Shown: positions 36,336 through 45,526 of the stretch, in pieces
Numbering within the stretch: position 1 is the stretch's first letter
How the letters are laid out: each line of letters opens with the position of its first letter
Source: Cellulomonas composti
Lineage (GTDB): Bacteria > Actinomycetota > Actinomycetes > Actinomycetales > Cellulomonadaceae
NCBI RefSeq assembly: GCF_007990245.1
Contig: NZ_BJWG01000007.1
Location: forward strand, 1 to 64,000
DNA: 64,000 nt
Reading direction: 5' to 3'
The notes under the pieces: model-generated
What the model was told of the DNA's origin: nothing
The model's input: only the letters and a program-made list of their open reading frames with translations
Databases searched by the model: none
Program-made: the position numbers and the translations under genes

Positions 36336-36385
36336 GACCGCCACCCTAGAGTGCGCGCGACACCCGCCATCGCCGTCGGTTGCCG

Positions 36386-38677
36386 TCAGGCGCGCTCGAG
36401 GAACTCCTCGCGCTCACCCGCGAGCAGGTGCTCGATCGCCGCACGCAGGGCAGGGTGCCGCTCGAGCTCGGGGTCCGCGGCGACGGTCGCGCGCGCGTCG
36501 TGGCGCGCGCGCTCGATCACGTCGCCGTCGCGCGCGACCCGCAGCAGGCGCAGCGACGAGGCGGTGCCCGACTGCGACGCGCCCAGCACGTCACCCTCGC
36601 GGCGCTGCTCGAGGTCGAACGCCGCGAGCTCGAAGCCGTCGAGCGAGCCGGCGACGACGCCGAGCCGGGCGTCGCCGGGCGAACCGGGCGGGGCGCCGGA
36701 CACGAGCAGGCACACGCCGGGTGCCGCGCCGCGCCCGACGCGGCCGCGCAGCTGGTGCAGCTGCGAGACGCCGAACCGGTCGGCGTCGAGGATCACCATC
36801 ACCGTCGCCTCGGGCACGTCCACCCCGACCTCGACGACCGTCGTCGAGACGAGCACCGGCGTGCGACCGGCGGCGAAGTCCGCGAGCGCGCGCTCCTTGT
36901 CCTCCGGGCCGAGCCGCCCGTGCAGCACCCCGACGGGTACACCCGCGAGCTCGGACCGCGCGGTCAGCTCCGCGGCGACCTCCTCGACCGCGCGCAGCGG
37001 CCGGCGCGGCGGGGCCGGTGCCGGTCCGCCGATCGTGGGGGCACCGGCCTCCTCCCAGTCGACCAGCTCCGCGCCGTCCTCTCGTGCGCCGCCGTCCTTG
37101 GCGTCCTCCTCGTCGGCCGTGATGCGCGGGCAGACCACGTAGGCGCGCCCGCCCCGGTCGACCTCCTCGCGCACGCGCCGCCAGGTCCGGTCGAGCCACC
37201 CGGGCCGGTCCGCGGGCACGACGAACGTCGTGATCCCCGCCCGGCCCGCCGGCAGCTCACGCAGCACGGAGGTCTCCAGGTCGCCGAACACCGTCATCGC
37301 CACGGTGCGCGGGATCGGCGTCGCGGTCATCGCGAGCAGGTGGGGCGCGGCGGCGGCCTTGGCGCGCAGCGCGTCGCGCTGCTCGACCCCGAACCGGTGC
37401 TGCTCGTCGACCACGACGAGCCCGAGGTCCGCGAACTGCACCTTCTTCTCGAGCAGCGCGTGCGTGCCGACGACGATGCCGGCGGCCCCCGACGCCGCGT
37501 CCAGCATCGCCTCGCGCCGCGCAGCACCCGTGACGGCTCCGGTCAGCAGCGTGAGCCGGGTCGCGACGTCGTTCGAGCCGAGCATCCCGCCCTCGGCGAG
37601 GTCGCCCAGCAACGCGCGCAGCGAGCGGGCGTGCTGCGCCGCGAGCACCTCGGTCGGTGCGAGCAGCGCCGCCTGCCCGCCCGCGTCGACGACCTGCAGC
37701 ATCGCGCGGAGCGCGACGACCGTCTTGCCCGAGCCGACCTCACCCTGCAGGAGCCGCTGCATCGGCTCGCTGCGCGCCAGCTCGTCGGCGATCTCGCGGC
37801 CGACCTCCTGCTGACCCGCGGTCAGCGTGAACGGCAGCCGGGCGTCGAACGCCTCCAGGAGACCACCGGGCCGGGCGGGCCGGGCGGTCGCAGGCTCCGC
37901 GGCGGCACGCGCCCGGCGTCGGGCGAGCTCGGCCTGCAGCACGTACGCCTCCTCGTAGCGCAGCCGCTGCGCCGCGGCGAGGAAGTCGGCCTCGGAGTCC
38001 GGCTCGTGGATCTGGCGCAGCGCGACCAGCAGGGGTCCGAGGCCGCGCTGCTCGCGCACCGACGCGGGGACCGGGTCCGGCACGTCACCCTCGCGCAGCG
38101 GGGCCAGCGCGAGCCCGACGAGCTCGCGGATCCGCGCCGAGTCGATCGCCGCCGACGCCGGGTAGAGCGGCACCGGCCGCTCGTCGACGTGCGGCGTGGC
38201 GCCGGGCTCGACCTCGTCGTCGTCGAACCAGACGACGTCCGGGTTGGCGAGCTGCGCGCGCCCGTTGAACGAGCCGACCTTGCCGGAGAACAGTCCGCGC
38301 CGGCCCGGACGCATCTGCCGCGACCGGTTGATCGCGACGCCCTCGTGCTTCGCGAAGAACGTCAGGTGCAGCACGCTGCGGCCGTCGGTGATCTGCGCCT
38401 CGACGCGCGGGCGACCGGTCGAGCGCGCGTGCAGCACCCCCGACGCGCTGCGCACCTCCGCGACGATCTGCACCTTCTCGTCGAGCTGCAGGCCCGCGAT
38501 GTCCGTGAGCCGGCCCGGGTCGGCGTACCGGCGCGGGTAGTGCCGCAGCAGGTCGCCGACCGTGCGCACGCCGAGCGCCTCGAACGCGTTCGCGAGCCGC
38601 GGCGCGAGCGTCCGCACCGGCCGGTCCACACCCATCGGCGCCGGCACACCGTCCGCGTAGCGCACGTCCCCTCCCAC
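36386..38677 (-). CDS. recG: ATP-dependent DNA helicase RecG (763 aa)
   Basis: The N-terminal wedge/OB domain (about 60-180) is followed by the helicase: Walker A GEVGSGKTVV, motif DEQHRFGVEQR, MTATPIPRTVAM, and the C-terminal QLRGRVGRG. It remodels stalled forks and branch-migrates junctions. An acidic insert of about 40 residues near 520-560 (ADEEDAKDGGARED) is longer than in model RecG proteins. GTG or ATG start near 38677. Confidence 0.96.
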   Translation of the reverse strand: MGGDVRYADGVPAPMGVDRPVRTLAPRLANAFEALGVRTVGDLLRHYPRRYADPGRLTDIAGLQLDEKVQIVAEVRSASGVLHARSTGRPRVEAQITDGRSVLHLTFFAKHEGVAINRSRQMRPGRRGLFSGKVGSFNGRAQLANPDVVWFDDDEVEPGATPHVDERPVPLYPASAAIDSARIRELVGLALAPLREGDVPDPVPASVREQRGLGPLLVALRQIHEPDSEADFLAAAQRLRYEEAYVLQAELARRRARAAAEPATARPARPGGLLEAFDARLPFTLTAGQQEVGREIADELARSEPMQRLLQGEVGSGKTVVALRAMLQVVDAGGQAALLAPTEVLAAQHARSLRALLGDLAEGGMLGSNDVATRLTLLTGAVTGAARREAMLDAASGAAGIVVGTHALLEKKVQFADLGLVVVDEQHRFGVEQRDALRAKAAAAPHLLAMTATPIPRTVAMTVFGDLETSVLRELPAGRAGITTFVVPADRPGWLDRTWRRVREEVDRGGRAYVVCPRITADEEDAKDGGAREDGAELVDWEEAGAPTIGGPAPAPPRRPLRAVEEVAAELTARSELAGVPVGVLHGRLGPEDKERALADFAAGRTPVLVSTTVVEVGVDVPEATVMVILDADRFGVSQLHQLRGRVGRGAAPGVCLLVSGAPPGSPGDARLGVVAGSLDGFELAAFDLEQRREGDVLGASQSGTASSLRLLRVARDGDVIERARHDARATVAADPELERHPALRAAIEHLLAGEREEFLERA

Positions 38678-38712
38678 CCTCAGCTCCCTCCCGACGACAG
38701 TCGAGCCCTGCC

Positions 38713-38803
38713 GTCAGTCCAGCCCCTCAGTCCAGCCCCTCAGTCCAGCCCGTCAGTCCAGCCCGTCAGTCCAGCCCGTCAGTCCAGCCCGTCAGTCCAG
38801 GCC
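38713..38803. repeat. Seven tandem 13-bp repeats spanning the DAK gene stop codon
   Basis: Units GTCAGTCCAGCCC (variants begin CTC; the last unit reads GTCAGTCCAGGCC) run without gaps from 38713 to 38803. On the minus strand each unit reads GGGCTGGACTGAC, containing the codons GGG/GGC-CTG-GAC-TGA. That is the Gly-Leu-Asp-stop end of the gene at 38792-40354, so the intergenic array repeats that gene's own terminus. Confidence 0.92.
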
Positions 38804-40354
38804 CAGCGCGACGCGCGGCCCGCCCGACGCCGGGCCGACGAACGTCACGTCCAGCCCGTGGCCCTGAGCGGCCGCCGCGATCGCCGCGCGCGCCTCGGGC
38901 GTGAACCCCGCATCGTGCACCACCGTCAGGGCCGCAGGTTCCGGCGCCCCGGTGCCCCACTGCTCCAGCAGGTCCGCGAGACCTGCCGCGGACGTCTCGA
39001 GCGCGGTCCCGCGGGCCTCGGGCTCGTCGTCCGCCGACGACCAGCGCCGCAACCGCGCGAGCGCGAGCGTCGCCGCCTGGACGCCGCGTGAACCGCTCTC
39101 GACCGCGAAGGCGAGCGTCGCGACGACCGCTGCGAGCTCGTCGGACGCGCCGATCACCTGCAGGCCCGCGAGCTCGTCACGCACCGGCTCCAGGTCCCGG
39201 TCGGCGGCGACGCCGCCGGGCAGCAGCAGCACGTCGGCCGCCGCGGTGTCGGTGATCGCGCGGCGCAGGTGGTCAGCCCGCACGGGTGCGCCGTCGCACG
39301 CGACCAGCACGACCGCGCCCGCCGTCGCGTACCAACCCGCCAGCCCGGGCGACCTCGTCACGACGACGAGCCCCCACGCGCCCGCCGCGGGACCGCCGCC
39401 GTCGACGCACGCGCCGACCAGGTCGAGGCGACGCACGACGACCTGCTCGCGCGCGCCCACGGCGCACGCCTCGATCGCCGCAGCCGGGTCGTCGGTGTGC
39501 ACGTGCGCGTGGCACCACCCGTCGCCCGCGACGACCGCGACCGCATCTCCCACACCGTCGAGAACCGTGCGCAGCCCGGGCGCCAGGTCCGGGTCCGGGG
39601 CCCGCACGACGAGCATCACCTCGAACGCCCCGCCCGACACCGCGCCCGAAACCCCGCCCTCGCCGGACGATCCTGACGAGGCCGCGCGTTCGGGGAGCCA
39701 GTCGAGCGCGATCGCACCGGGCGGCGCGTCGGGGGCCGGGCCCGCGGCCGCCGCGAGCGCGTCGAGGACGACGAGCAGCGCGCACGCGCCCGCGTCGGGC
39801 ACGTGCGCGGCGCGCAGCACCGGATGGGTCCGGCTGATCCGGTCGAGCTCGGCGTGCCCCGCGGCAACGGCGAGCCGCACGACCTCGGCCGCACCGACGC
39901 GCGCGCCCCCCGCGACGGCGGCAGCCTCCGCGATCTCGTCGGCGAGCGTGAGCACCGTGCCTTCCTGCGGCTGCGCGACCGCGGTCCGGGCCGCGCGGGC
40001 CGCGCGGGCCAGCGCCTCCGCCAGATCGTCGGCGTCGAGCACGTCCGGCGCACCCGGGACCGGGGTCGGCAGCCGCGCGAGGCCACCGAGGTACTGGCTG
40101 AGGATCACGCCGCTGTTGCCCCGTGCGGCGAGCATCGCGCCGCGGGCCAGCGCGCCCAGCGCAGCACGCGTCCCGGAGCCGACGGGCAGCGCCGCGAGCG
40201 CGTCCCGCCCGCCGACGAACGTGAGCAGCGCGTTGCTGCCGGTGTCGGCGTCCGGGACGGGGATGACGTTGAGCGCGTCCAGCCTCCCGCGCGCGGCGTC
40301 GAGGGCCGCGGCGGCGCACGCCGCCCACTCCCGCACGACGAGCTCGTCGAGCAC
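38792..40354 (-). CDS. DAK-domain protein, FakA/YloV-like (520 aa)
   Basis: The N-terminal DhaL-type domain has the metal/ATP-binding motif NVIPVPDADTGSNALLT and GARGNSGVILSQYLGG, shown as ARGNSGVILSQYLGG. The middle region carries HAHVHTDDP, and the C-terminal part is DegV/FakA-like. In Firmicutes, FakA phosphorylates fatty acids bound to FakB (DegV); no DegV gene is seen here. GTG at 40354, with GGAGG upstream, is the best start. The location just upstream of recG and divergent from rpmB is conserved in actinobacteria. Its last three codons are repeated in the array that follows. Confidence 0.88.
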   Translation of the reverse strand: MLDELVVREWAACAAAALDAARGRLDALNVIPVPDADTGSNALLTFVGGRDALAALPVGSGTRAALGALARGAMLAARGNSGVILSQYLGGLARLPTPVPGAPDVLDADDLAEALARAARAARTAVAQPQEGTVLTLADEIAEAAAVAGGARVGAAEVVRLAVAAGHAELDRISRTHPVLRAAHVPDAGACALLVVLDALAAAAGPAPDAPPGAIALDWLPERAASSGSSGEGGVSGAVSGGAFEVMLVVRAPDPDLAPGLRTVLDGVGDAVAVVAGDGWCHAHVHTDDPAAAIEACAVGAREQVVVRRLDLVGACVDGGGPAAGAWGLVVVTRSPGLAGWYATAGAVVLVACDGAPVRADHLRRAITDTAAADVLLLPGGVAADRDLEPVRDELAGLQVIGASDELAAVVATLAFAVESGSRGVQAATLALARLRRWSSADDEPEARGTALETSAAGLADLLEQWGTGAPEPAALTVVHDAGFTPEARAAIAAAAQGHGLDVTFVGPASGGPRVALGLD

Positions 40355-40427
40355 GTCACCGCCCTCCTCGTCCTGCGACCGTCCGGACCGGCCCGCGCGT
40401 GCCCACCCTGCCGCATCGCACCGACAT

Positions 40428-40457
40428 TTGGGGCGCCCCCGAACCATGGGCTAGTCT
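40428..40457 (+). promoter_or_regulatory. Candidate rpmB promoter
   Basis: TTGGGG (40428-40433), an 18-bp spacer and TAGTCT (40452-40457), 115 bp upstream of the rpmB start. The leader has a GCCCGGCCTGCTCCGGGC-type hairpin (about 40467-40485) that might serve autoregulation. Confidence 0.4.
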
Positions 40458-40571
40458 TGACCGGTTGCCCGGCCTGCTCCGGGCGCACCGGGACCGCGGA
40501 CCACCGCGTCCCCACCCCATGACTTCGCCGCAGACCCGCGGCGTGCCCCGAAGGAACACAGGAGAACGACC

Positions 40572-40763
40572 GTGGCTGCCAACTGCGACGTCTGCGCCAA
40601 GGGCCCGAGCTTCGGCCACAGCGTCTCGCACTCCAACGTCCGCACCAAGCGTCGCTGGAACCCGAACATCCAGCGCGTGCGTGCCGTCGTCGCCGGGACG
40701 CCGAAGCGTCTCAACGTGTGCACCTCGTGCCTCAAGGCCGGCAAGGTGCAGCGCGCCGTCTGA
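40572..40763 (+). CDS. rpmB: 50S ribosomal protein L28 (63 aa)
   Basis: AANCDVCAKGPSFGHSVSHS opening with zinc-ribbon cysteines CDVC and CTSC (zinc-containing form). GTG start at 40572 with AGGAG about 9 nt upstream. It is followed by a strong terminator. Confidence 0.98.
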   Translation: MAANCDVCAKGPSFGHSVSHSNVRTKRRWNPNIQRVRAVVAGTPKRLNVCTSCLKAGKVQRAV

Positions 40764-40804
40764 CCGGCCGCCGTCGGCTTCGGCCGGCACCTCAGAACGT
40801 CACC

Positions 40805-40839
40805 GCAAGGCCCGCGAGAGTTCGTCTCGCGGGCCTTGC
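40805..40839 (+). terminator. Terminator after rpmB
   Basis: GCAAGGCCCGCGAGA (40805-40819) and TCTCGCGGGCCTTGC (40825-40839) form a perfect 15-bp stem with loop GTTCG, 41 bp past the rpmB stop. Confidence 0.88.
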
Positions 40840-40869
40840 GCATGTCCGAGGGTGTGGCAGTGTGACCCC

Positions 40870-41394
40870 ATGGCTGAGCAGCTTGACGAGGTCACGATCC
40901 GCGCCGCGCGTACCGCCGACGCGTCGGCCATCGCCCAGGTGCACGTGCGCTCGTGGCAGGAGGCCTACGCCGGCATCGTGCCGAGCGCCTACCTCGCCGG
41001 GCTGGACCCCGCGCAACGCGCCGTGCGCTGGGCCGAGGACCTGCGCAGCGGCCCGGACGAGGGCATCCTCACCTGGGTCGCCGAGTCCGGTCCGCGCCTG
41101 CTCGGCTTCGTCACGCTCGGTCCGAGCCGCGACGAGGACGCGCGGCGCGGCGACCGCGAGATCTACTCGATCTACCTCGACCCCGGAACGTGGGGCCACG
41201 GCGTCGCACGCGACCTCATGCGCACCGTGATCGCCGAGGCCGGCGAACGCACGGCGCTGTCGCTGTGGGTGATCGCGGACAACGAGCGCGCGCGGCACTT
41301 CTACCGCCGGCACGGCTTCCAGCCCGACGGCGTCGAGCGTTTCGACGACGTCGGCGGCGCCAACCTGCTCGAGGTGCGCTACCGCCGCAGCTGA
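40870..41394 (+). CDS. GNAT-family N-acetyltransferase (174 aa)
   Basis: The N-terminal VHVRSWQEAYAGIVPSAYL is the usual opening of a GNAT subgroup. The acetyl-CoA loop is YLDPGTWGHGVARDLM, and the C-terminal strand ADNERARHFYRRHGF is typical. The substrate is unknown. It follows the rpmB terminator and converges with thiL. Confidence 0.9.
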   Translation: MAEQLDEVTIRAARTADASAIAQVHVRSWQEAYAGIVPSAYLAGLDPAQRAVRWAEDLRSGPDEGILTWVAESGPRLLGFVTLGPSRDEDARRGDREIYSIYLDPGTWGHGVARDLMRTVIAEAGERTALSLWVIADNERARHFYRRHGFQPDGVERFDDVGGANLLEVRYRRS

Positions 41395-41430
41395 CGGCGC
41401 ACGTCTCGGCTCCACGCGCCACCCACGGTT

Positions 41431-42435
41431 TCAGCCCGCGAAGTGGTCCCACCCGGGCGCCACGTCCGCCTCCCCGCCTCCGACGAGCACGCGGGGTCCG
41501 GCGCCGTCGACCGCGCGCACCCGTCCGACGGTCCGGAACGGTGCCGGCAGCGCCGTGCCCGGCGGGAACGTCGCGAGCAGCGCGTGGTCCTCACCACCGG
41601 CGAGCACCCAGTGCCGCACGTCGGCCCCGAGCCGGGCTGCGAGCGGCGCGAGCGCCGCCACGTCGGGTGCGAGCGCGTCCTCGTCGAGATCGAGGAGCAC
41701 GCCGGACGCGGCGGCGATCCGCCCCGCGTCCCGCAGCAGCCCGTCCGAGACGTCCAGCATCGCGCTCGCACCGGCGAGCGCCGCCGCCGGTCCCGCGGCG
41801 AGCGGGCTGCGCGGGCGCAGGTAGCGCGCGACCGCCTCGTCGGCCGCCGGCCCGACCTCGGCGAGAGCGGCCGACGACCGACCCGCGGTGAGCACCGCGA
41901 GGCCTCCGGCGGAGCGCCCCGGCTCGCCCGCGAGCGCGACGACGTCCCCGGGTCGCGCACCCGCACGCGTCACCGGTGCGCGCCCCTCGAGGTCCCCGTG
42001 CGCGGTGACCGCGACGACGACGAGCGGCCCGCCGGACAGGTCACCGCCCACGACCCCGGCACCGACGGGCGTGCTCGCGGCCGCGAGACCGCGCGCGAGC
42101 CCCTCGACCCACGTCACGGGCAGGTCGTCGGGCACGACGAGCGAGACGACCAGACTCGTCGGACGCGCGCCCATCGCGGCGACGTCCGCGAGGTTCTGCA
42201 CCGCCGCGCGATGCCCCACGTCCTCGCCGGTCGACCACGCGCGCCGGAAGTGCCGGTCCTCGACCAGCACGTCGGTCGTCACGACGAACCGACCGTCGGG
42301 GGCGGCCACCACCGCGGCGTCGTCGCCCGGGCCCAGCAGCGTCCCGCGCGCCGTCGGCAGCAGCGGGAACACGCGCGCCAGGACGGCCTGCTCCGAGAGC
42401 TCGCCCACGGTCACGGGTCGCTGCTCGTCGGGCAC
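41431..42435 (-). CDS. thiL: Thiamine-monophosphate kinase ThiL (334 aa)
   Basis: LLGPGDDAAVV, TTDVLVEDRHFRRAW, NLADVAAMGARP and GGDLSGGP are the ThiL/PurM-type metal and ATP motifs, and MLDVSDGLLRDAGRIA is present. It phosphorylates thiamine phosphate to the diphosphate. GTG start at 42435. Divergent from the DUF3515 lipoprotein gene. Confidence 0.95.
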   Translation of the reverse strand: MPDEQRPVTVGELSEQAVLARVFPLLPTARGTLLGPGDDAAVVAAPDGRFVVTTDVLVEDRHFRRAWSTGEDVGHRAAVQNLADVAAMGARPTSLVVSLVVPDDLPVTWVEGLARGLAAASTPVGAGVVGGDLSGGPLVVVAVTAHGDLEGRAPVTRAGARPGDVVALAGEPGRSAGGLAVLTAGRSSAALAEVGPAADEAVARYLRPRSPLAAGPAAALAGASAMLDVSDGLLRDAGRIAAASGVLLDLDEDALAPDVAALAPLAARLGADVRHWVLAGGEDHALLATFPPGTALPAPFRTVGRVRAVDGAGPRVLVGGGEADVAPGWDHFAG

Positions 42436-42542
42436 CGCCCCACGCTAGCGGCGCGGTGCCCACGCCGCGCACGTCGTCCGTACCGGGCAACGTCACACCC
42501 GGGACGTCGGGAGCACCCGGCCGCGGTGGCTACCGTGGAGCG

Positions 42543-43085
42543 GTGTCGACCCGCAGCCCGCAGTCGCGCCCGGACGCCCGGGTGCGCCGTGCGGCGACCG
42601 CCGGCGCGAGCGCTCTCGTCGTGGGCGTGCTCGTCGGGTCCTGCGCGAGCCCCGCGGTGTCCGTGACACCCGCACCGCACGCGACCGACCCCGCGTGCGC
42701 GCAGGTCGTGCTCGCGACGCCCGACGAGATCGCGGACGACCTGTCGCGTCGCGCCGTCACCGCGCAGGCCGCGACGGCCTGGGGTGACCCGGCGGTCGTC
42801 CTGCGCTGCGGGGTCGAGCCGCTGGGCCCGACGACCGACCGGTGCGTGTCCGTCGAGTCCGCCGACGGCTCGACCGTGGACTGGGTCGTCGTGGCGAGCG
42901 ACCCCGACCACGAGGACTCGAGCGACTGGACGTTCACGACCTACGGCCGCGTCCCCGCGGTCCAGGTCACGGTCCCCGCCGAGATCGCGCGCACGCACCC
43001 GTCGTCGTTCCTCGACCGGCTCGCCCCCGCGATCGGGCACACGACGAAGGAGCGCGAGTGCCTGGGGCTGGACGAGACGTCCTGA
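42543..43085 (+). CDS. DUF3515-family putative lipoprotein (180 aa)
   Basis: Hydrophobic ALVVGVLVGSC ends in a lipobox (VGSC), and the mature part carries CAQVVLATPDEIADDLSRR, AWGDPAVVLRCG and WTFTTYGRVPAVQV, which match DUF3515. GTG at 42543. The function is not known. The gene often sits between thiL and ddl in actinobacteria, as here. Confidence 0.85.
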   Translation: MSTRSPQSRPDARVRRAATAGASALVVGVLVGSCASPAVSVTPAPHATDPACAQVVLATPDEIADDLSRRAVTAQAATAWGDPAVVLRCGVEPLGPTTDRCVSVESADGSTVDWVVVASDPDHEDSSDWTFTTYGRVPAVQVTVPAEIARTHPSSFLDRLAPAIGHTTKERECLGLDETS

Positions 43086-43109
43086 CCGGCCCCGGTCGCG
43101 TTCCGGCGC

Positions 43110-44258
43110 TCAGCGCAGCCCGGTCGGGCGTTCGAGCGCGAGCGTGAGCAGCTCGTCGACGAGCGCGGCGTACGGGACGCCGGAGGTCTCCCACAGCCGC
43201 GGGTACATCGAGTACGGCGTGAAGCCCGGCATCGTGTTGATCTCGTTGACGACCACGTCCCCGCCGGGCGTCACGAACATGTCGACGCGCGCGAGGCCCT
43301 CGCACCCGATCGCCTCGAACGCCGCGACCGCGACGTCCTGCACACGCTCGACGACGTCGGGCGGCAGGTCGGCGGGGGCGTCGAGCCGCACGCCACCCTC
43401 GTCGAGGTACTTGGCCTCGAAGTCGTAGAACGCGTGCTCGGGGCCGGTCACGACGATCTCGCCGGGCAGCGACGCGCGCGGCCGCGCACCGCCGCGCCCG
43501 CCCAGGACGCCGCACTCGATCTCGCGCCCGACGATGCCTGCCTCGACCACGACCTTCGGGTCGTGCTCGGAGGCGGTGGCGATCGCCGCGGGCAGGTCCG
43601 CGAGGTCGTCGACGCGCGTGATGCCCAGGCTCGAGCCCGCACGCGCGGGCTTGACGAACAGCGGCAGCCCCAGCGCACGGATGCGCTCGAGCTGGCCCTC
43701 CGGATCGCGCACGAACGCGCCCGGCGGCACGACGACGAAGGGCCCGACGGGCAGCCCGGCGCCCGTGAGCACGACCTTCATCATGTGCTTGTCCATGCCG
43801 ACCGCCGAGGCCAGCACGCCCGCGCCGACGTAGCGCACGTCCGCGAGCTCGAGCATGCCCTGCAGCGTGCCGTCCTCGCCGAACGGGCCGTGCAGCAGCG
43901 GGAACACGACGTCGACGTCGCCGAGGGGACGCGGCACCTCGCCCGGCTCGATCACGCGCACCGCACGCTCGCCCGCGTCCTGCGGGAGCAGCACGTGCGT
44001 CAACGTGTCCTCGACGACCGGGAGCCGGCCGTCGCGGATGGCCCAGCGGTCCGGGTCGTCGTCGGCGAGCACCCAGCGGCCCGTGGGCGTGATGCCCACC
44101 GCGAGCACGTCGTAGCGGTCCCGGTCGATCGCGCGCAGCACGCCGCCCGCGGTCGCGCACGAGATGCCGTGCTCCCCGGACCGGCCGCCGAACAGCACCA
44201 TGACGCGAGGACGGGTATCGGCCGCGGACGTGTCCGGGCTCGGCAGGACGGCGTTCAT
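43110..44258 (-). CDS. ddl: D-alanine-D-alanine ligase (382 aa)
   Basis: Opening VMVLFGGRSGEHGISCATAG (N-terminal domain), then FPLLHGPFGEDGTLQGMLE, and the ATP-grasp C-terminus VNEINTMPGFTPYSMYP. It forms the D-Ala-D-Ala dipeptide for the cell wall. ATG at 44258. VGMDKHMMKVVL and KPARAGSSLGI are conserved nucleotide-binding segments. Confidence 0.97.
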   Translation of the reverse strand: MNAVLPSPDTSAADTRPRVMVLFGGRSGEHGISCATAGGVLRAIDRDRYDVLAVGITPTGRWVLADDDPDRWAIRDGRLPVVEDTLTHVLLPQDAGERAVRVIEPGEVPRPLGDVDVVFPLLHGPFGEDGTLQGMLELADVRYVGAGVLASAVGMDKHMMKVVLTGAGLPVGPFVVVPPGAFVRDPEGQLERIRALGLPLFVKPARAGSSLGITRVDDLADLPAAIATASEHDPKVVVEAGIVGREIECGVLGGRGGARPRASLPGEIVVTGPEHAFYDFEAKYLDEGGVRLDAPADLPPDVVERVQDVAVAAFEAIGCEGLARVDMFVTPGGDVVVNEINTMPGFTPYSMYPRLWETSGVPYAALVDELLTLALERPTGLR

Positions 44259-44312
44259 CGGCCCCGACCCTACCCGCCACCCCCGGCCGTCGTGGACGCG
44301 TACCCTGGCGCG

Positions 44313-45485
44313 GTGATCCCGCCCGACGCGTCGGCGCGTCCGCCCGCGACCAGCCCCCGCACCCTCGTCGTGGCCGCGGGCCGCCCGCCGCGTACGCAGG
44401 GCGCCCCCGTGAACCCGCCCGTGGTGCTGTCCTCGACGTACGTCTCGCAGGGCGTGCCCGGACCCGACGAGCTGCTCTACGCCCGCATCGGCACCGAGAC
44501 CTGGCACCCGTTCGAGCAGGCGCTCGCCGAGCTCGAGGGCACGCCGCTGCCCGCGCTGGTCACCGGCAGCGGCATGGCCGCGATCGCCGCCGCGTTCTCG
44601 CTCGTGCCGCCCGGGGGCCGGCTCGTGCTGCCGCGCCACTGCTACCAGGTGACGATCGGCCACGCGCACGACCTCGCGCAGCGCAGCGGCGTCACGGTCG
44701 ACCTGGTCGACATCGACGACACCGCCGCGGTGCTCGCGGCCGTGGCCGGCGGGGGCGAGCGCCGGCCCGCCGACCTGCTGTGGGTCGAGTCCCCCACCAA
44801 CCCGATGCTCGAGGTCGCCGACCTGCCCGCGCTCGCCGCGGGCGCGCACGCCGCCGGTGCGCTCGTCGGGGTCGACAACACGTTCGCGACCCCGCTCGTG
44901 CAGCGGCCGTTCGAGCACGGTGCGGACGTCGTCGTGCACTCCGTCACCAAGTACCTGGCCGGTCACAGCGACGTCGTGCTGGGTGCCGCGCTCGCCACCG
45001 ACCCCGCGCTGCACGCGCGGCTGCACGACTACCGCACCGTGCACGGCGCGGTCGCAGGGCCGTTCGAGGTCTGGCTCGCGCTGCGCGGGCTGCGCACGCT
45101 CGCGCTGCGGGTCGAGCGCGCGCAGGCGAACGCCGCCGAGCTGGCCCGTCGGCTCGCCGACCATCCGGGCGTCGCCGTGGTGCGGCACCCCAGCCTGCCC
45201 GACGACCCCGGGCACGAGCGCGCGGCGCGGCTCATGGCCGGGTTCGGCTCGATCCTCGGCGTGCGGCCGGTCGGCGGGCGCGCGGCCGCCGACGCCGTCG
45301 TCGCGGCCGTGCGGCTGTGGGTCCCCGCGACGAGCCTCGGCGGGGTCGAGTCGAGCCTCGAACGGCGGCGACGGTTCGCGACCGAGTCACCCACCGTGCC
45401 CGACGACCTGCTGCGCCTGAGCGTCGGCATCGAGGACGTCGAGGACCTGTGGCGTGACCTGGACGCGGCGCTACGAGCCGTCTGA
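44313..45485 (+). CDS. PLP-dependent trans-sulfuration enzyme (cystathionine gamma-synthase/lyase family, 390 aa)
   Basis: Cys/Met metabolism fold: substrate-side [23 protein letters not shown]-phosphate region [25 protein letters not shown] and the Schiff-base Lys in [13 protein letters not shown]. The C-terminal [13 protein letters not shown] is a family mark. Whether it acts as synthase or lyase cannot be decided. GTG at 44313, 54 bp from the divergent ddl. Confidence 0.88.
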   Translation: MIPPDASARPPATSPRTLVVAAGRPPRTQGAPVNPPVVLSSTYVSQGVPGPDELLYARIGTETWHPFEQALAELEGTPLPALVTGSGMAAIAAAFSLVPPGGRLVLPRHCYQVTIGHAHDLAQRSGVTVDLVDIDDTAAVLAAVAGGGERRPADLLWVESPTNPMLEVADLPALAAGAHAAGALVGVDNTFATPLVQRPFEHGADVVVHSVTKYLAGHSDVVLGAALATDPALHARLHDYRTVHGAVAGPFEVWLALRGLRTLALRVERAQANAAELARRLADHPGVAVVRHPSLPDDPGHERAARLMAGFGSILGVRPVGGRAAADAVVAAVRLWVPATSLGGVESSLERRRRFATESPTVPDDLLRLSVGIEDVEDLWRDLDAALRAV

Positions 45486-45523
45486 GCCCGCTCGTCGGAC
45501 CCCGTGGGCCCGCTCGTCGGACC
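45486..45523. repeat. Two 16-bp direct repeats directly after a stop codon
   Basis: GCCCGCTCGTCGGACC occurs at 45486-45501, immediately after the TGA of the trans-sulfuration gene, and again at 45508-45523, a 22-bp period. The unit ends 4 bp before the gpsA stop. It joins three other stop-associated arrays in the window. Confidence 0.8.
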
Positions 45524-45526
45524 GGT

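Noticed and set aside
38713-38803. CRISPR or iteron origin.
   Set aside because: The 13-bp units are contiguous with no spacers, overlap a stop codon and have no replication gene nearby.
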